From an uncultured Ectothiorhodospiraceae bacterium (GTDB lineage Bacteria; Pseudomonadota; Gammaproteobacteria; UBA6429; Thiohalophilaceae), in assembly GCA_947260005.1 (NCBI GenBank), contig CAMYOL010000007.1, positions 62,001 to 126,000 on the forward strand: a DNA stretch of 64,000 nt, in the 5' to 3' direction. Below the pieces are notes generated by a model. That model saw only the letters and a program-made list of their open reading frames with translations. It did no database searches and was not told the origin of the DNA. A program made the position numbers and the translations under genes. Shown here one piece after another: positions 1 to 9,235 of this stretch; within the stretch, counting starts at the first letter, position 1; the number at the start of each line of letters is the position of its first letter.

Positions 1-459
1 AATTGAGGCACTGGACAAGACATTTTTACTACCGGTACTAATAAGCTGTTCCAGGTCTTTACTAATGACCTCGACCTGCTTGCTACTGATAAAATCATAC
101 TTCTCCGGCAAGGTGAACAGATAAGCCTGTGCTTTAGACCAGTAAAGCGTCACCTCTGGAATAAATTGTGCCAGCTGATTTGAAAGCAATGGCAACATGC
201 CAAACACCAGGAAAATCAAAAAGGCCACGAACACAAACCAGACTAATATCACTGCAATCTGTCTTTGTGATCCCAGTTGTTTCATCTTTTGCACAACGGC
301 TTCAAGCAAATAAGCGATCACCATTGCCGCCAAAACTGGGGCCAACATATTGCCGAGAGTTAATACGATGGTAAAACCAACAATCAGCAACACCAAAAGC
401 AGAACAGCTTGAGGATCGGAAAAATAGCGATTATACCAGGCCTTAAAAATTTCGATCAT
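1..459 (-). CDS. AI-2E/PerM family transporter, N-terminal part (runs off window)
   Basis: The reading frame is open from an ATG at 459 to the window edge (153 codons, no stop), so only the N-terminal part is present. The protein starts MIEIFKAWYNRYFSDPQAVL and continues with hydrophobic stretches at about residues 18-36 and 68-90, followed by an amphipathic segment. This layout (short cytosolic start, two close membrane helices, then a helical extracytoplasmic region) and the sequence resemble the AI-2E/PerM permease family, whose substrates are mostly unproven. The start overlaps the stop of the upstream small gene by four bases (ATGA), so the two are probably translationally coupled. The family call is from recognition of the N-terminus only. 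Confidence 0.7.
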   Translation of the reverse strand, partial: MIEIFKAWYNRYFSDPQAVLLLVLLIVGFTIVLTLGNMLAPVLAAMVIAYLLEAVVQKMKQLGSQRQIAVILVWFVFVAFLIFLVFGMLPLLSNQLAQFIPEVTLYWSKAQAYLFTLPEKYDFISSKQVEVISKDLEQLISTGSKNVLSSASI

Positions 460-878
460 TTGCTGTTGCCTGCGTCTTCAACAAATTTGTCATAGGCTTC
501 AGCAAACATTTCTTCAATCTCATTAATAACGACAACCGCCGGTTTACCAAACATCACATGTTGAGCCACCAGCTCAGATGCTTTATTTAAAAGGGTCTTC
601 TTTTCAAGCATCGGATAAGTCGCAGATAATCGCTTTAATGCATCGACAACCCGTTCATCTTCGGGTCGTTCAATTTTTTCAGGTTCGGGAATGACATCAT
701 TTTTAACTGGGGATTGATCAGAAGGGGACTCAGTTTCATCCATCCCAGGTTTATCAACCGCTGACTCAGAGGACACCGTTCCCGTTGCCAGAAATTCAGC
801 AAAGCGCAAAAGACTGTGTTTGTCTTCTAATGATAAATCCTGATAGAAATCGAGTAGAGTTTGTTGTTCGTCCGTCAA
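456..878 (-). CDS. Conserved hypothetical protein, 140 aa, coupled to the PerM-like gene
   Basis: I do not recognise the function. The protein has a helical N-terminal part with the motif LLDFYQDLSLEDKHSLLRFA, an acidic/proline-rich linker (about residues 35-75) and a helical C-terminal part. No signal peptide or membrane segment is seen, so it is probably cytosolic. The only suitable start is a TTG at 878, preceded by AAGG with seven bases of spacing. Its stop overlaps the ATG of the following transporter gene, so the pair looks like one transcription unit. The linker between two helical ends suggests an adaptor-like protein, but this is inference. Confidence 0.65.
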   Translation of the reverse strand: MTDEQQTLLDFYQDLSLEDKHSLLRFAEFLATGTVSSESAVDKPGMDETESPSDQSPVKNDVIPEPEKIERPEDERVVDALKRLSATYPMLEKKTLLNKASELVAQHVMFGKPAVVVINEIEEMFAEAYDKFVEDAGNSK

Positions 879-949
879 TATACTGCCTTATATTCTAAGG
901 GTTATCAGATAAGTTTAGAGTATTTTGACGAATTTTAAAAAGATCTCGC

Positions 950-1855
950 TTAGACATCCTGATGGGATTCGCAATAATTGCGAGCAAAACTCAATAATTC
1001 ATCCATGGCACGGGCTTTGAACTTTTGTTTTTGATGCACAAACGAGAATGGGCGATGTATAGGAGGATCGGTGTTAATTGCGACAAGCGTTCCCAGTTTT
1101 AATTCTTTTAACAAAGTCGCCTTCGATAAAATCGACACACCCATTCCGGATTCGACGGCACCTTTGATCGCTTCCAGGCTCCCAAGCTCCATGGCAATGT
1201 TCATATCGCTGGGGTTGATGCCCGCAGCCTGCATACTTTCAATCATGACTTCGCGAGTACCTGAACCCTCTTCACGACAAATAAACGGATATTCAATAAT
1301 TTTAGAAATAGGAATGCTTTCTTCTTTCGCTAATTCATGCTCAGGCGGCACAATCATCACCAGGTGGTCAGTACGACATTCTTCGACCATCAGATTTTTA
1401 TTATTCACCGGGGCCTCAACCACACCCAGGTCGATCTCATTGTTTTCAACCTGAGAGACGATACCGTCCGTATTGGCGACTTTCAAACGAATCGTCACTT
1501 CCGGATGCTTCGACTTAAAATCGCCTAATAAAACTGGCAGCATATATTCTGCAATCGTGGTGCTGGCACCCAGAATGAGTACACCACTGATATCACCCGT
1601 CAGCTCACGGACAGCGTTATCCATTTCACCATAGAGCTGGAAAATTTGCTCGGCGTAGTTATAAACACGGCTACCCGCATCCGTCAGACTAATGCGATTA
1701 TGGGTGCGGTCAAACAGACGGGTATTAAATTGCTCTTCGAGTTGACGAACCTGGAAGGTGACCGCAGGCTGAGTCATATGAAGCTCTTCAGCCGCCTTAG
1801 TAAAGCTCAACAATCGAGCTACTGTATGGAAAACCTGCAATCGTCGATCAGACAT
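950..1855 (-). CDS. LysR-family transcriptional regulator (CysL/CbbR-like)
   Basis: This is a full-length LysR regulator of 301 aa. Residues 1-60 form the winged helix-turn-helix (RLQVFHTVARLLSFTKAAEE, then TQPAVTFQVRQLEEQF), followed by a linker helix and a type-2 periplasmic-binding-protein fold for the co-inducer. Sequence features such as GVLILGASTTIAEYMLP and EEGSGTREVMIE are typical of the CysL/YeiE/CbbR branch, which often controls sulfur or carbon assimilation. The ATG at 1855 has AAAGG eight bases upstream. It lies 143 bp beyond the end of the RND permease gene on the same strand, so it may have its own promoter. Its target genes cannot be told from this window. Confidence 0.85.
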   Translation of the reverse strand: MSDRRLQVFHTVARLLSFTKAAEELHMTQPAVTFQVRQLEEQFNTRLFDRTHNRISLTDAGSRVYNYAEQIFQLYGEMDNAVRELTGDISGVLILGASTTIAEYMLPVLLGDFKSKHPEVTIRLKVANTDGIVSQVENNEIDLGVVEAPVNNKNLMVEECRTDHLVMIVPPEHELAKEESIPISKIIEYPFICREEGSGTREVMIESMQAAGINPSDMNIAMELGSLEAIKGAVESGMGVSILSKATLLKELKLGTLVAINTDPPIHRPFSFVHQKQKFKARAMDELLSFARNYCESHQDV

Positions 1856-1998
1856 GGTGTTACCTTTTGTAATACATTCTTAAATGCTAAATAATTTGAT
1901 TCTATGCGGCCATTCGCAAAACTAAGGACTGGATAGTATCAATAATCAGCACAAAGGCAAATACAACTGAGGATATACACCCAAATATCGATGATTTA

Positions 1999-4900
1999 TT
2001 AGCCTTTTGACGCACCTCGCTTGAGTTGGTAAGCGTAGTACCAGACAGGAATGACCACTAGGGTCAACAAAGTGGAAACCAATATCCCTGAAATTAACGA
2101 TATTGCCAGACCATTGAAGATTGGATCATCCAGAATAAAGAAAGCGCCCAGCATGGCAGCTAAACCGGTCAGAATAATTGGTTTAGCCCGTACCGCTCCA
2201 GCCCGGATCACCGCTTCCTCGAGTGGAATATCCCAGTCAATTTGTTGATTGATGAAATCGACCAACAATATTGAATTACGCACAATGATTCCGGCCAAAG
2301 CGATCATACCGATCATTGAGGTGGCGGTATATTGAGCGTCTGCTAAAAATCCCATAATGGCATGTCCCGGCATAACACCGATTATCGTTAATGGAATCGG
2401 CGCCATAATAATGATTGGCACAAAATAAGAACGGAATTGAGCAACCACCAGCAGGTAAATCATCAACAGACCGACTGCATAGGCAATGCCCATATCTCTG
2501 AAGGTCTCATAGGTCACTTGCCATTCTCCATCCCATTTCACGCTGGATGAATATGGATTTTCCGGTTGATTAATAAAATACTGTTCAACCTGATTATCTT
2601 CCATATCAGAATCGGCAAGATCAATCGCGACTTCAAACATGCCATAGAGTGGACTATCCGTCTCACCGGCCGCATCGGCGGTGACAAATACGACGGGTAA
2701 TAAATCTTTATGGAAAATAGCCTGCTCTCTGGTGGACTGAGTTACCTTAACCAGGTCCGACAAAGCAATATTTTCACCACCTCGGCCGCGCACGTGAATC
2801 TGTAACAGATTGTTGAGATCAGTTTTATTCTCGTCATCAAATTCGACGCGAATGGGTAATGGAAACTTAACATTTCCGGGATGTAAATAACTGACATCCT
2901 CTCCATTTAATGCCGTCGAAATCGCCGATACCACTGATTTATGCGATACCCCCCATAACGCAGCCTTGCGTTGATCTACTTTTATGATCCATTTAGGGGT
3001 CGAGGCAACAATCGAATCATCCAGATCAACTACGGCCTCATTGCTAGCAAGACTTTTTCGGATCTGTTTTGCGGTTTCGATTTGTTGCTGGTAATTTAAT
3101 CCATAGACTTCGGCAACCAGTGGTGACATGACCGGCGGCCCGGGCGGGACTTCAACGACTTTCACATTGGCATTGTATTTCTTTGCAATTTCCTGCAGCG
3201 GTGCTCGTACGGATAAGGCGATCTCATGACTCTTGCGATCACGATCAGATTTTGGTGTTAGGTTAACCTGAATATCAGCCATGTTCGCTTCCGAACGCAA
3301 ATAATACTGACGCACCAGACCATTAAAATTAATCGGGGCGGCGGTACCGACATAGGCTTGATAATCAATGACCTCAGGCACCGTGACCAGGTATTGACCG
3401 AGTTCGTTGGTGACTCTCGCCGTGTGTTCTAACGGCGTGCCTTCCGGCATATCGATGATGACCTGAAACTCCGATTTATTATCAAATGGCAGCATCTTCA
3501 TCACCACCAGTTTGAACACGGCCAGACTGACCGACAACAGGATCAACACCATGATACCGACGAATAACAGTCGACGTTTTTTCCTGCCCGCTTCACCCAT
3601 GAGTAAAGGCCCAACGTAACGTTTAAACACAGCATACAATTTACCCTCATCATCGCCACCAGCATGATGAGCACCCGCTTCAACTTTTATATATTTGTTT
3701 GCCAGCCAGGGAGTAATAACAAAGGCAACGATCAAAGAAATTAACATCCCGGTGCTGGCATTGATTGGAATAGGACTCATATACGGCCCCATCAAACCAC
3801 TGACAAAGGCCATCGGTAGTAACGCAGCGATCACGGTAAAGGTTGCCAGGATAGTTGGTCCACCGACTTCATCGACTGCCTTGGGAATCGCTTCGACCAG
3901 GTTACGGGCACCGAGTTGAATATGTCGGTGGATATTTTCGACGACTACAATCGCGTCATCCACCAGAATACCAATCGAAAATATTAACGCAAATAATGAG
4001 ACTCGATTTAAAGTAAAACCCCAGATCCAGGATGCGAACAAGGTGATTGCCAGAGTAATCACGACGGCCACACCAACAATCACCGCCTCTCTTTTACCGA
4101 GTGCAAATAACACCAATAATACGACTGATATGGTTGCGAAAATTAATTTTTGAATCAGTTTTTTCGCCTTCGCATCCGCGGTCTCACCGTAATTACGAGT
4201 AATACTGACTTGTACATCACTTGGAATAAAAACACCTTTTAGATGTTCTACGCGTTCAATAATTTTATTGGCAATTGACACCGCATTCGTGCCCGGTTGT
4301 TTAGCCACGGCAATGGTGACGGCAGGATAGTTCTTGGCCAGACCTTTTTGCACGTCTGAATGATTGCCTTTACTGTGCCAGACATATTGTTCGGCTTGAT
4401 CAGGCCCATGACGAACTTCGGCCACATCACGTAAATACACCGGTTTATTTTTATGTATACCAATAATAAGATCTTTTACTTGCTGTTCGGAAACCAGAAA
4501 CTGACCAGCCTGCACTGAGATCTCAAGTTCTTCTTCTAACATCGCACCCAACGGTTCGGTCGCATTACTCAGCTTTAATGCATTACGCAAATCGGACAGG
4601 TTTAAGTTATAAGAAGCCAGTGACGCAGGATCGAATAACACATGCACGACGTTTTCAGGTCCGCCGATGGTATAGACATCGCGGGTGCCGGGGACACGTT
4701 TTATTTCGGCCTCTATCGCATGGGCGACCCGGGTCAACTCATGGGCTGCGAGCTCTTTATTTTCAGACCACAGCGTTAAACTGACAATCGGAACATCATC
4801 GATACCTTTTGGTTTAATGATAGGCCGTGAAACTCCGACGTTGTCGGGTATCCAGTCTTGTTTTGAATAAACAGCATTGTATAAACGGACAATCGCCTGA

Positions 4901-5226
4901 GTGCGATCTTCACCCACCTTGAATTGTGCCGTTAATACTGCCAGTCCAGGATAGGATACTGAATAAACATGCTCCAGGCCTTGAAGCTCAGAGATAATTT
5001 GCTCGGCCGGGGTACTGACGATCTCTTCAACCTCTTTTGCAGAAGCACCGGGATAAGCAATAAAGATATTCGCAAAGGTCACGTTTATTTGAGGTTCTTC
5101 CTCACGCGGCGTAACAAGAACCGCAAACACACCTAACAAAAAACCGACCAGTGCCAGTAGCGGTGTAATCTCGGAAGTTAAAAACGCTTTCGCTATTCGT
5201 CCTGAAATACTCAATGGTTCAGCCAC
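1999..5226 (-). CDS. RND efflux transporter permease
   Basis: This 1075-aa inner-membrane proton-driven pump subunit belongs to the AcrB/MexB superfamily. It shows the expected plan: a first membrane helix near residues 20-38, a large periplasmic porter domain (about 40-340), a block of helices, a second porter domain (about 560-870) and a final helix block. The fourth-helix region SIGILVDDAIVVVENIHRHI carries the paired acidic residues used in proton relay. Translation begins at a GTG preceded by AAGGA, only three bases after the adaptor stop, so adaptor and permease are one operon. No outer-membrane TolC-type gene is adjacent, so an unlinked partner is likely. Substrate is unknown. Confidence 0.93.
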   Translation of the reverse strand: MAEPLSISGRIAKAFLTSEITPLLALVGFLLGVFAVLVTPREEEPQINVTFANIFIAYPGASAKEVEEIVSTPAEQIISELQGLEHVYSVSYPGLAVLTAQFKVGEDRTQAIVRLYNAVYSKQDWIPDNVGVSRPIIKPKGIDDVPIVSLTLWSENKELAAHELTRVAHAIEAEIKRVPGTRDVYTIGGPENVVHVLFDPASLASYNLNLSDLRNALKLSNATEPLGAMLEEELEISVQAGQFLVSEQQVKDLIIGIHKNKPVYLRDVAEVRHGPDQAEQYVWHSKGNHSDVQKGLAKNYPAVTIAVAKQPGTNAVSIANKIIERVEHLKGVFIPSDVQVSITRNYGETADAKAKKLIQKLIFATISVVLLVLFALGKREAVIVGVAVVITLAITLFASWIWGFTLNRVSLFALIFSIGILVDDAIVVVENIHRHIQLGARNLVEAIPKAVDEVGGPTILATFTVIAALLPMAFVSGLMGPYMSPIPINASTGMLISLIVAFVITPWLANKYIKVEAGAHHAGGDDEGKLYAVFKRYVGPLLMGEAGRKKRRLLFVGIMVLILLSVSLAVFKLVVMKMLPFDNKSEFQVIIDMPEGTPLEHTARVTNELGQYLVTVPEVIDYQAYVGTAAPINFNGLVRQYYLRSEANMADIQVNLTPKSDRDRKSHEIALSVRAPLQEIAKKYNANVKVVEVPPGPPVMSPLVAEVYGLNYQQQIETAKQIRKSLASNEAVVDLDDSIVASTPKWIIKVDQRKAALWGVSHKSVVSAISTALNGEDVSYLHPGNVKFPLPIRVEFDDENKTDLNNLLQIHVRGRGGENIALSDLVKVTQSTREQAIFHKDLLPVVFVTADAAGETDSPLYGMFEVAIDLADSDMEDNQVEQYFINQPENPYSSSVKWDGEWQVTYETFRDMGIAYAVGLLMIYLLVVAQFRSYFVPIIIMAPIPLTIIGVMPGHAIMGFLADAQYTATSMIGMIALAGIIVRNSILLVDFINQQIDWDIPLEEAVIRAGAVRAKPIILTGLAAMLGAFFILDDPIFNGLAISLISGILVSTLLTLVVIPVWYYAYQLKRGASKG

Positions 5227-5229
5227 GGT

Positions 5230-6348
5230 TTAATCCTTTTTGGTTTTTTCTTGTGACTTAATCGCCATCACGGCCTGGTTTGGATCTAACAATACGGTTT
5301 CTCCAACCGACAGCCCTGATAAAATTTCCTTTTGATCGTTGCCTAACAAGCTGCCACAACGGATATATCGAAATGAAAGTTGTTCATCCTTTAGCACATA
5401 AACACCCGTCACTTCACTGCGTTTAACGATTGATGCCCTTGGAATAACCATGCTTTGTTTTTCACCGGTTAAAAAGGCGACCTTGGTATGCATGCCTGGA
5501 TAAACATGATGCTCTCCCGCCGGTAAATTAATTCGAACCAGGAAGGTATGACTATCGGGATCGGCAAAGGGACTGACGGTCAGGCTTTCGGCTTTAATTC
5601 GCTTATCCAGATTTTTGCCGACCCAAACCCAGGTTTGTTTGTGTTTACGAACGTCATGAATAAGAGACTGCGGGAGTTCCACAATGGCGCGAAGTTTTTC
5701 AAGAGACAAACCGGTCATTAATTTTTGTCCGACATTGGCCGTCTCGCCGACCTCAACATGACGTTTCACAACAATACCACTATACGGAGCCCGCACCTGG
5801 GTATGAGCGAACGATTCGTTGGCTTGTTCGAGGTTTGCTTTTGCGGCCTTATAGCGAGCCTGCGCTTTATCCAGTGCCGACTTGGCAACCAGACCTTTTC
5901 GATAAACTTCCTTTACTCGGGTATGCTCAGAATAGGCTTCTTCAAAGCGGGCCTTGGCAGCATCCAACGCCGCTCGTTGTTCTTTGTCACGAATGCGTAG
6001 AATGACGGTTCCCTTCGATACGTAATCATCGACATCGACACTGATCTCAGTAATTCGACCCTGGATCATTGCCGAAACCGTCGCCTGTTGTACCGCTTCA
6101 ATTGTTGCATCAACGACTCGAATTTTAGGGGTGGTGATTTGCTTGACGGTTGCTACTTTTTGTTTAGCTTGCTTAGATGACTCGGCTTGCCTAGTTGGTT
6201 CTGCTTGCTTAGACGGTTCAGCTTGCTTAGTTGGTTCAGCTTGCTTAGTTGGCTCGGCAGCAAAGACTGAATGAAATGAGACTGATTGAATTAGACCTGC
6301 ACATACTAAAAATACGGCCAATAGCTTGCGATATGAGCTTACGTACAT
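5230..6348 (-). CDS. RND efflux periplasmic adaptor subunit (MFP/HlyD-like)
   Basis: This 372-aa membrane fusion protein links an RND permease to an outer-membrane channel. An N-terminal export signal (residues about 1-31) is followed by a low-complexity stretch built of repeated KQAEPT-like hexapeptides (about 32-66). Then come the canonical barrel-sandwich half (VSAMIQGRITEISVDVDDYV), an alpha-hairpin coiled coil (about 115-165), the second lipoyl half (VRAPYSGIVVKRHVEVGE) and beta-barrel domains. The ATG at 6348 is preceded by AAAGGGATGG. The repeated linker is encoded by an 18-bp tandem repeat, so its length may vary between strains. The permease gene follows after three bases. Confidence 0.92.
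   Translation of the reverse strand: MYVSSYRKLLAVFLVCAGLIQSVSFHSVFAAEPTKQAEPTKQAEPSKQAEPTRQAESSKQAKQKVATVKQITTPKIRVVDATIEAVQQATVSAMIQGRITEISVDVDDYVSKGTVILRIRDKEQRAALDAAKARFEEAYSEHTRVKEVYRKGLVAKSALDKAQARYKAAKANLEQANESFAHTQVRAPYSGIVVKRHVEVGETANVGQKLMTGLSLEKLRAIVELPQSLIHDVRKHKQTWVWVGKNLDKRIKAESLTVSPFADPDSHTFLVRINLPAGEHHVYPGMHTKVAFLTGEKQSMVIPRASIVKRSEVTGVYVLKDEQLSFRYIRCGSLLGNDQKEILSGLSVGETVLLDPNQAVMAIKSQEKTKKD
6167..6256 (-). repeat. 18-bp tandem repeat, five copies, in the RND adaptor gene
   Basis: Five consecutive 18-bp units (6167, 6185, 6203, 6221, 6239), each close to GCTTGCTTAGTTGGTTCA on the plus strand, encode hexapeptide repeats of the KQAEPT type just after the signal peptide. Copies differ at a few bases; the units at 6203 and 6221 differ at two positions. 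Because the unit is a multiple of three, gain or loss of copies keeps frame and only changes linker length. Confidence 0.9.
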
Positions 6349-6466
6349 AATCCATCCCTTTGAATATAAGTAACTGCTAATTTTACAACAAACTTCAACG
6401 TTATGCTTATCTTAAAATAAAAATAAGCTTTGCACCGTAATTTTTTCGGGGTTATAAAAAAATAGA

Positions 6467-6500
6467 AAAAAAATAGGGGTCAGAAAAAAATAGGGGTCAG
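6467..6500 (+). repeat. 17-bp direct repeat with GGGGTCAG motif
   Basis: Two adjacent copies of AAAAAAATAGGGGTCAG (6467-6483 and 6484-6500) lie directly upstream of the OrfA-EttA hybrid gene. The motif GGGGTCAGAG recurs in both arms of the large inverted repeat at 60493-60581. From memory, such motifs flank transposon- or REP-type elements in gammaproteobacteria. Here they probably mark the remnant boundary of the mobile element whose transposase start lies just downstream. Confidence 0.6.
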
Positions 6501-6526
6501 AGTAAACCTGCCCTGATTTGACGCAC

Positions 6527-6561
6527 ACTCTCTAATGGGGACAATAGTCCCACAGGAGAGT
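6527..6561 (+). promoter_or_regulatory. Hairpin sequestering the ribosome-binding site of the OrfA-EttA hybrid
   Basis: ACTCTC (6527-6532) pairs with GAGAGT (6556-6561), and inside it GGGAC (6538-6542) pairs with GTCCC (6547-6551). The 3' strand of the outer stem contains the AGGAG Shine-Dalgarno sequence that serves the ATG at 6566. Hairpins of this kind ahead of transposase genes are known to block translation of transcripts reading in from outside an element. Here the same structure would now sit in front of ettA. Confidence 0.55.
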
Positions 6562-6565
6562 AGAA

Positions 6566-6742
6566 ATGACCAGAAAACCAAGAACCACGTTTAGTGCAGA
6601 ATTCAAGCGAGAAGCGGTGCGCTTATTAGAACAAGGCGATAAAGACGCGTCGCACTTAGCAAGAGAATTAGGGTTACGTCGAAATCAATTGTACAAGTGG
6701 AAAACCGAACTCGATGACTATGGAGAGGCGGCCTTTCCAGCG
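6566..6742 (+). mobile_element. IS3-family orfA remnant (5' end only)
   Basis: This part of the hybrid gene encodes only the N-terminal helix-turn-helix of an IS3-type OrfA. No remaining OrfA, no OrfB integrase core (DDE domain) and no right-hand terminal repeat is found before or after ettA. The likely history is insertion of an IS near the ettA start followed by an adjacent deletion that joined orfA codon 58 or 59 to ettA codon about 29. The upstream edge of the remnant is not clear; the hairpin at 6527-6561 and possibly the GGGGTCAG repeats belong to it. Confidence 0.7.
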
Positions 6743-8326
6743 TTTTTTCCTGGCGCTAAAATCGGGGTACTGGGTTTAAACGGTTCCGGTAAATCAACCT
6801 TGCTGCGTATTATGGCTGGGATCGATACCGAGGTTGAAGGTGAAGCACGTCCTCAGCCGGGTATCAATATCGGATACTTATCTCAGGAGCCCCAACTTGA
6901 TCCCGATAAAGATGTGCGTGGTAATGTCGAGGAAGCCCTGGGTGCGATTAAAGAAGCTCAAACAAAATTGGATGCGGTCTATGCGGCGTATGCCGAACCC
7001 GATGCGGATTTTGATGCGTTGGCCGCAGAACAGGCCAAACTGGAAAACCTGTTACAGACTTCCGATGGCCATAACTTAGACCGCACGATGGAAATCGCCG
7101 CCGATGCCTTACGACTTCCACCCTGGGATGCGGATGTCACGAAACTTTCCGGCGGGGAACGTCGCCGTGTTGCCTTGTGCAAGTTGTTATTATCCAATCC
7201 AGACATGTTGCTGCTCGATGAGCCAACCAATCACCTGGATGCGGAGTCCGTTGCCTGGCTCGAACGCTTTTTACATGACTATCCCGGTACCGTGGTGGCG
7301 GTGACTCATGATCGTTATTTCCTGGATAATGTAGCCGGCTGGATTCTGGAGCTGGATCGCGGTGAAGGTATCCCCTGGGAAGGTAATTATTCGTCCTGGC
7401 TAGAGCAAAAGGAAAATCGTCTCGAAAATGAAGAGAAGCAAGCTTCGGCCCGTACCAAGGCCATGAAGGACGAGCTGGAATGGGTGCGCAGTAATCCCAA
7501 AGGCCGCCATGCTAAAAGTAAGGCGCGGCTTGCTCGCTTTGAAGAACTCAGCTCCACAGATTTCCAAAAACGAAACGAAACCAAAGAACTCTACATCCCA
7601 CCCGGCCCACGCCTGGGTGATGTGGTCATTCAGGCAACGCACGTGAAAAAAAGTTTTGGCGATCAACTGCTTTATGAAGATTTAAACTTCAGTCTGCCTC
7701 CTGGCGGCATCGTCGGTATAATCGGTCCCAATGGCGCAGGTAAAACCACGCTATTCAGAATGATCGTCGGTCAGGAACAACCCGACGAAGGTGAACTTAA
7801 AATCGGCGAGACCGTACAACTCGCCTATGTGGATCAATCGCGTGATGCGCTAGACGATAATAAAACGGTTTGGCAGGAGATCGCAGATGAATCCGATATC
7901 ATTACCGTGGGTAAGTACGAGGTTCAATCCCGCGCCTATGTCGGTCGTTTTAATTTCCGCGGCACCGATCAACAAAAACGCGTCGGTGATCTATCCGGTG
8001 GTGAACGTAACCGCGTGCATCTGGCCAAACTACTAAAAAGCGGTGGTAATGTCCTGTTACTCGACGAACCGACCAACGACCTCGATGTGGAGACCTTACG
8101 GTCGTTAGAAGATGCGCTGCTCGCCTTTCCCGGTTGCGCGGTCGTTATCTCGCATGATCGCTGGTTCCTGGATCGGACCGCCACTCACATATTGGCATTT
8201 GAAGGCGATAGTCAGGTGGTCTGGTTTGAAGGTAACTATGCTGACTATGAAGTCGATCGAAAACGACGACTCGGGGATGAAGCCGATCAGCCTACTCGTA
8301 TTAAATACAAAAAACTGACACGATAA
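6566..8326 (+). CDS. ettA: Chimeric protein: IS3-type OrfA N-terminus fused to EttA (energy-dependent translational throttle) lacking its own start
   Basis: The first 58 or so codons encode the helix-turn-helix start of an IS3-family transposase OrfA ([20 protein letters not shown], then [17 protein letters not shown]). From about codon 60 (6743) the frame is EttA, an ABC-F ATPase that gates ribosome elongation according to ATP/ADP level. EttA normally carries about 28 residues before [11 protein letters not shown]; these, including the first strand of ABC domain 1, are gone. The rest is intact: Walker [10 protein letters not shown] (70-78), [16 protein letters not shown], the arm and linker region, second Walker [18 protein letters not shown] and DEPTNDLD. 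From the junction to the stop it matches the normal EttA length. The lack of any frameshift over about 527 codons argues for recent formation or retained function. It could be non-functional. Confidence 0.88.
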   Translation: MTRKPRTTFSAEFKREAVRLLEQGDKDASHLARELGLRRNQLYKWKTELDDYGEAAFPAFFPGAKIGVLGLNGSGKSTLLRIMAGIDTEVEGEARPQPGINIGYLSQEPQLDPDKDVRGNVEEALGAIKEAQTKLDAVYAAYAEPDADFDALAAEQAKLENLLQTSDGHNLDRTMEIAADALRLPPWDADVTKLSGGERRRVALCKLLLSNPDMLLLDEPTNHLDAESVAWLERFLHDYPGTVVAVTHDRYFLDNVAGWILELDRGEGIPWEGNYSSWLEQKENRLENEEKQASARTKAMKDELEWVRSNPKGRHAKSKARLARFEELSSTDFQKRNETKELYIPPGPRLGDVVIQATHVKKSFGDQLLYEDLNFSLPPGGIVGIIGPNGAGKTTLFRMIVGQEQPDEGELKIGETVQLAYVDQSRDALDDNKTVWQEIADESDIITVGKYEVQSRAYVGRFNFRGTDQQKRVGDLSGGERNRVHLAKLLKSGGNVLLLDEPTNDLDVETLRSLEDALLAFPGCAVVISHDRWFLDRTATHILAFEGDSQVVWFEGNYADYEVDRKRRLGDEADQPTRIKYKKLTR

Positions 8327-8341
8327 TTAAACTATCACGAA

Positions 8342-8385
8342 TAAAAAACACCGCACTCTGATCCATTCAAGTGCGGCGTATTTTA
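8342..8385. terminator. Bidirectional terminator between ettA and the DUF2914 gene
   Basis: CCGCACT (8351-8357) pairs with AGTGCGG (8370-8376) around a 12-nt loop. An A-run precedes the stem and a short T-rich run follows, so it can serve the two convergent genes. Confidence 0.6.
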
Positions 8386-8413
8386 TGAAAGTATATTTTC
8401 TTTTAAAAATTAA

Positions 8414-9097
8414 CTATTCAGCCGAGATACCCGTTGGGGCTAAAGGCGGCTCACTATTTGTGCCAGCATCCGTTGCCGCAGGTTGAGTTGGCATTTCGTT
8501 CATAGGTGTTGCAGAACCACTGTTCGCATGAGGAATTTCAGATAAACTGATTAATTCCTCAGAAATGGTTTCACCCGCACCATTGACAACCGAGACTTTC
8601 CAATCTCCAGCGGTACTGGGTACAAAACTCTTGCTTGACCAAACACGCCAGCGCGGGCCACGCACATCAAACTGAACTTCAGCCATCACTTTGCCATCAT
8701 GTTCCCAACGATGAGTTGCCGTTTGTCCTGACATATCACGTAGCTCTGTAAAATAAAAAACCTGCTCGGTATCACTCGCTGCATTATTCAGTTTATCAAT
8801 CGGCTCTCTATCCTGAATCGCTGTGGTAAAAATAGATCGCACCACACTGCCACGTGAGAAACCAGCCTGCTCGGCCGCCGTCGTTTCTGTATTTGTCGTT
8901 TCTGTGGTTGTCGTAGCGGTTGGCGTGGTCGCATCCGTTGTCGTCGCTTCAGTGTTTGATTCAGTCGCCGGCATGGTTTCCGCTGTAGCCTGGGTAGCCG
9001 GATCAGCAGCAGTTGTCTCAGCAGTAGAAGTCTCTGGATCTGCAGCAAATACAAACGTCGACATAAATAAGGCCATTATATAAAGGATAGATTTCAT
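8414..9097 (-). CDS. Secreted DUF2914-domain protein with Thr/Ala-rich linker
   Basis: A clear signal peptide (about residues 1-18, ending FVFA before AD) is followed by a long low-complexity segment of Thr, Ala and Glu (about 20-76). Next is a globular part matching the DUF2914 pattern: ITELR-like FYFTELRDMSGQTATHRWEH, then VQFDVRGPRWRVWSSKSF and a terminal strand with GDWKVSVVNGAGE. The protein should be periplasmic or surface exposed; its biochemical role is unknown. It is convergent with ettA and monocistronic as far as can be seen. The extra C-terminal 30 residues are again Pro/Thr/Ala rich. Family membership is fairly sure, function is not. Confidence 0.8.
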   Translation of the reverse strand: MKSILYIMALFMSTFVFAADPETSTAETTAADPATQATAETMPATESNTEATTTDATTPTATTTTETTNTETTAAEQAGFSRGSVVRSIFTTAIQDREPIDKLNNAASDTEQVFYFTELRDMSGQTATHRWEHDGKVMAEVQFDVRGPRWRVWSSKSFVPSTAGDWKVSVVNGAGETISEELISLSEIPHANSGSATPMNEMPTQPAATDAGTNSEPPLAPTGISAE

Positions 9098-9235
9098 TTT
9101 AAGGTATGCTCCATAAGATTCGGCTCAGTAGTGGCCGGTTAAAATTATTTTTTGAATCGTTATCGTTGATCTTGCTAAAGTGCTACAACAACAAAATATA
9201 GTTCACATATCTGTGAACGTATTCACAGAGTTAAA

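Noticed and set aside
4248-4870. Several frames opposite or out of phase within the RND permease, ClpB and SecA genes
   Set aside because: They lie entirely inside well-supported genes, lack ribosome sites and have no recognisable protein features.
6167-6256. Tandem repeats as a CRISPR array
   Set aside because: No unique spacers; units are contiguous, in frame and within a coding sequence.
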